A stretch of 64,000 nt of DNA from assembly GCA_018806915.1 (NCBI GenBank), contig JAGKQI010000090.1:310001-374000 (forward strand), given 5' to 3'. Shown here piece by piece: positions 61,843-64,000 of the stretch. The notes beneath the pieces are model-generated. The model was not told the DNA's origin. It ran no database searches and saw only the letters and a list, made by a program, of their open reading frames with translations. Position 1 is the stretch's first letter. Every line of letters starts with the position of its first letter. Made by a program: the position numbers and the translations under genes. Origin of the DNA: Phytophthora colocasiae (lineage: Eukaryota; Oomycota; Peronosporomycetes; Peronosporales; Peronosporaceae).

Positions 61843-64000
61843 TGGCCACCAAAGCCCCAAGCGCCGAGTTTATCTGGCCTAGAATTGAGTCCGTCTTCAT
61901 GTTTTCCTGTTCGTTCAGTGTCGTCAATGTTCAACAAGTCCATCCCCAACTCCTACTCTAGACGTTCAAGGTCGCCGTTCATACTACAGGCGCCGAAGAA
62001 GCTGGACCGTATACCCCGACCGAGTGGCCTGCCGTTTCGTGTCACACCGGGGACCGTTCGCCAGTTACAGGATATCCTTCACCGCCGATTGCACGAGCAC
62101 GAGCTCACCCGCTGCGATCGGTTGGCCTCGACCTTTCTTCAGGCCGGTATTCGACCGCCGAAGTGCATTCTGTCCGCAACTGGCCCAACACAACTCACCT
62201 CTTCCGTCGATAGTGAGTTATGCAGCGCCCTCTCCACGCTAGTGGAGAAAACGTCCTTGTCGCTCGCCGCCACGATCGCGCTATGGCGCAACGAAACAAC
62301 AGGCGATCCCCGACCAAACAAGGCGCTAGATCCAGTATGGCTCGACATTCTACTGCATGGGTATCGTCACCAAGACCTGGTTGTGGCTGTAGCAACAAGA
62401 GGTGTTGCACACAAACTGAACTCCCCACGGCCACCGGATGGAAATCACGTCCGGAACCATACAAGCGCACGGAAGTATACCCAAGCATTAATTCGCAGTC
62501 TTTCCGATGGACAAGCTTCAGGGACATACCTTATTCTCGAACTACCGACGGCTCTACGATGGTCGGAACTTCGCTTTAGCCCGTTTGGGTGCGTCCCTAA
62601 GAAAGACGTCGACCCTCTCATCGAAGCACGGCTCATCCATGACCTGTCGTACCCTTGCGAGACATCGACGAATGCAAAATCAATTCCTGCTGACTTGCCC
62701 GCAATAGAATATGAATCTGCTCGACGCCTCGCGGAGAGAATTGAAGTTTTAGCCCGCCAGTACCCTCGTCTACAAGTCAAGATTCTGAAAGGCGATGTGA
62801 AAAGCGCATTTCGACTTATATCAGTGGATGCTAAGCTGGCCGCCCATTTTGCCGGATCGTGTGGGGGCTTGGCTATAGTCGACATGGCTCTCCCGTTCGG
62901 TTGGACTGGTTCACCAGCTCATTATGGTGCGTTCGGTGGTGCTATTTCGTTTCTGGTGTCCCGAGAGAGCCCAAAGTCGCTGGATCCCATCGAACAGGAC
63001 GATGAGTCGTTCTTCTCGTTTGTGTGGGTAGACGACCACATTCTTCTCGAAGTTGATCGTGGAAACAGATTGGCTCTAGCAGAAACTGCTCTTCGATTGA
63101 GCATGATCGCTACGCTGGGGCCAAAATCAATCAACGAAAAGAAATTTTCTTCATGGTCTACCAGACTCGTTGCCCTAGGCTTAGCTTGGGATACAGAACG
63201 CCGTACGGTATCGATTCCGGCAGACAAAGTACATAAAGCTCTCAACCGGATCACAGATGCTTTGTCACATCCAACGGTGTCTCGCCACCAAGTTGAGAAA
63301 CTCTTGGGATCCCTACGTTACTTGGCGATTTGCTGTCGGTCGACACGCGCATTTCTCCAGCGTCTCCACCAATTGTGGCGACGTTCGTCACGATTCCAGA
63401 GTATTCGACTCCTCAGGATGCTCGTCACGATCTTCGCTGGGTGGCTTCGCTTCTTCAGAATGGCGCAGCGAACAGGGTACCAACGAGCATCATGGCCGAA
63501 ATGCTGGAACCAGCTGTGCATTTGTTCATGGATGCAAGCAACGAAGGCCTCGCTGTCCTCTATCCGGCTGCTCGTGAGTATATCCGACTTCAATTTGACG
63601 AGGAAGAACGTCTAGCAATGAAGTTGTCAACCGCCGGTAGCACTTCGTGGTTCAGTATCAATGTACGTGAAGCGTTAAGCGCTGTACTCGCTGTGCTCGT
63701 ATGGGGACCTCAATGGCAAGCCACCTGTCGTCCGAAAGACAGACCGCTGCACGTGCGATGCTGGATCGACAATGCCTCCGCGGTCGCCTGGCTAGGAAAT
63801 CACAATACCAAAAATCTAGCCGGCCAAGAGCTTACGAGAGTCTTGTCCTGCGCAGAACTATCGTTCAATCTACACGTAACAACCAAGCACCTCGACGGCT
63901 CGTCTAACTACCTCGCGGACCTCGGATCAAGAGCGTGGACTGGACCAACTCTACAGAAATGGACTAATCGTATGCGTTTATGGTGCCAACAGGATATTCC
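61843..64000 (+). pseudogene. pol of the DIRS/Ngaro-like element: RT and RNase H, one frameshift
   Basis: Frame open from directly after the gag TGA to 63615; the first ATG is at 61927. The RT shows LKGDVKSAFRLISVD (first Asp), DMALPFGWTGSPAHYGAFGG and FVWVDDHILLEVD (active site VDD at ~63028). Between ~63391 and 63420 the coherent reading moves to another frame, which continues to the window end. It gives RNase H with LFMDASNEGL, NVREALSAV, CWIDNASAVAW and YLADLGSRAW, so all four acidic residues are present. One small insertion or deletion explains the shift. The 3' end lies outside the window. Confidence 0.8.

Larger units (their letters stand above)
59854..64000 (+). mobile_element. DIRS/Ngaro-like retrotransposon, cut by the window edge
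   Basis: Gag-like ORF, then RT and RNase H. RT type (VDDH active site, GWTGSPAHYGAFG motif) and the lack of an integrase before RNase H fit tyrosine-recombinase retroelements. The recombinase and the right terminal repeat would lie beyond 64000, and the left terminus is not located. The start given is the gag ATG. Confidence 0.6.

Overview
The window looks like oomycete DNA, most probably Phytophthora or a close relative. The evidence is: RxLR-type secreted effector genes; oomycete core promoters of the Inr+FPR type (GCTCATTYYNCAWTTT-like) close upstream of several start codons; compact genes with few, short introns; and a dense load of hAT, Gypsy, Harbinger, tRNA-derived SINE and DIRS/Ngaro-like elements. 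The species cannot be told from the sequence alone.

Layout. 1-8.8 kb: four aquaglyceroporin-like genes. One diverged copy is on the plus strand and three are near-identical. Two of those are a direct duplication (minus strand); the third forms a giant inverted repeat with the second (arms about 1.48 kb, spacer about 0.7 kb). 8.8-20.5 kb: one intronless 11.7-kb gene for a 3,890-residue ZNFX1-like helicase with cysteine-rich NFX1-type repeats and four C-terminal CbbX/SpoVK-type AAA+ modules. 20.5-23 kb: a 55-bp perfect palindrome, a broken RxLR gene and repeat fragments. 23-28.5 kb: a gene island with a bZIP-like protein, a seven-exon ankyrin/GAF-like/Fic gene and a glutaredoxin-2-like gene.

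28.8-53 kb: mobile DNA. A 595-bp hAT MITE is followed by a larger hAT element whose transposase gene is split by a 17.15-kb Gypsy chromovirus-type retrotransposon (minus strand). The Gypsy element has 1,688-bp LTRs, a primer binding site, a polypurine tract, a 1,409-residue Gag and a Pol with protease, RT, a degenerate RNase H, a second archaeal-type RNase H, integrase and chromodomain. Its gag/pol junction looks like a textbook -1 frameshift site: GTTAAAC directly before the gag stop, then a strong two-part stem. It also carries a long antisense gene between pol and the 3' LTR. Pol has one frameshift and one stop although the LTRs are nearly identical.

53.4-56.2 kb: a complete Harbinger element with TIRs, a 3-bp target duplication, a three-exon Myb/SANT-like gene and a DDE transposase gene. 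56.2-59.4 kb: a SINE, a fold-back MITE and an apparently intact RxLR-dEER effector gene. 59.5-64 kb: the promoter and signal peptide of another RxLR-like gene run into a DIRS/Ngaro-like retroelement that continues past the right edge. Its gag and pol share one frame separated by a single TGA.

Host genes are therefore a minority: membrane channels, one very large RNA-helicase/AAA+ protein, signalling and redox genes, and secreted effectors that sit next to or inside repeats.
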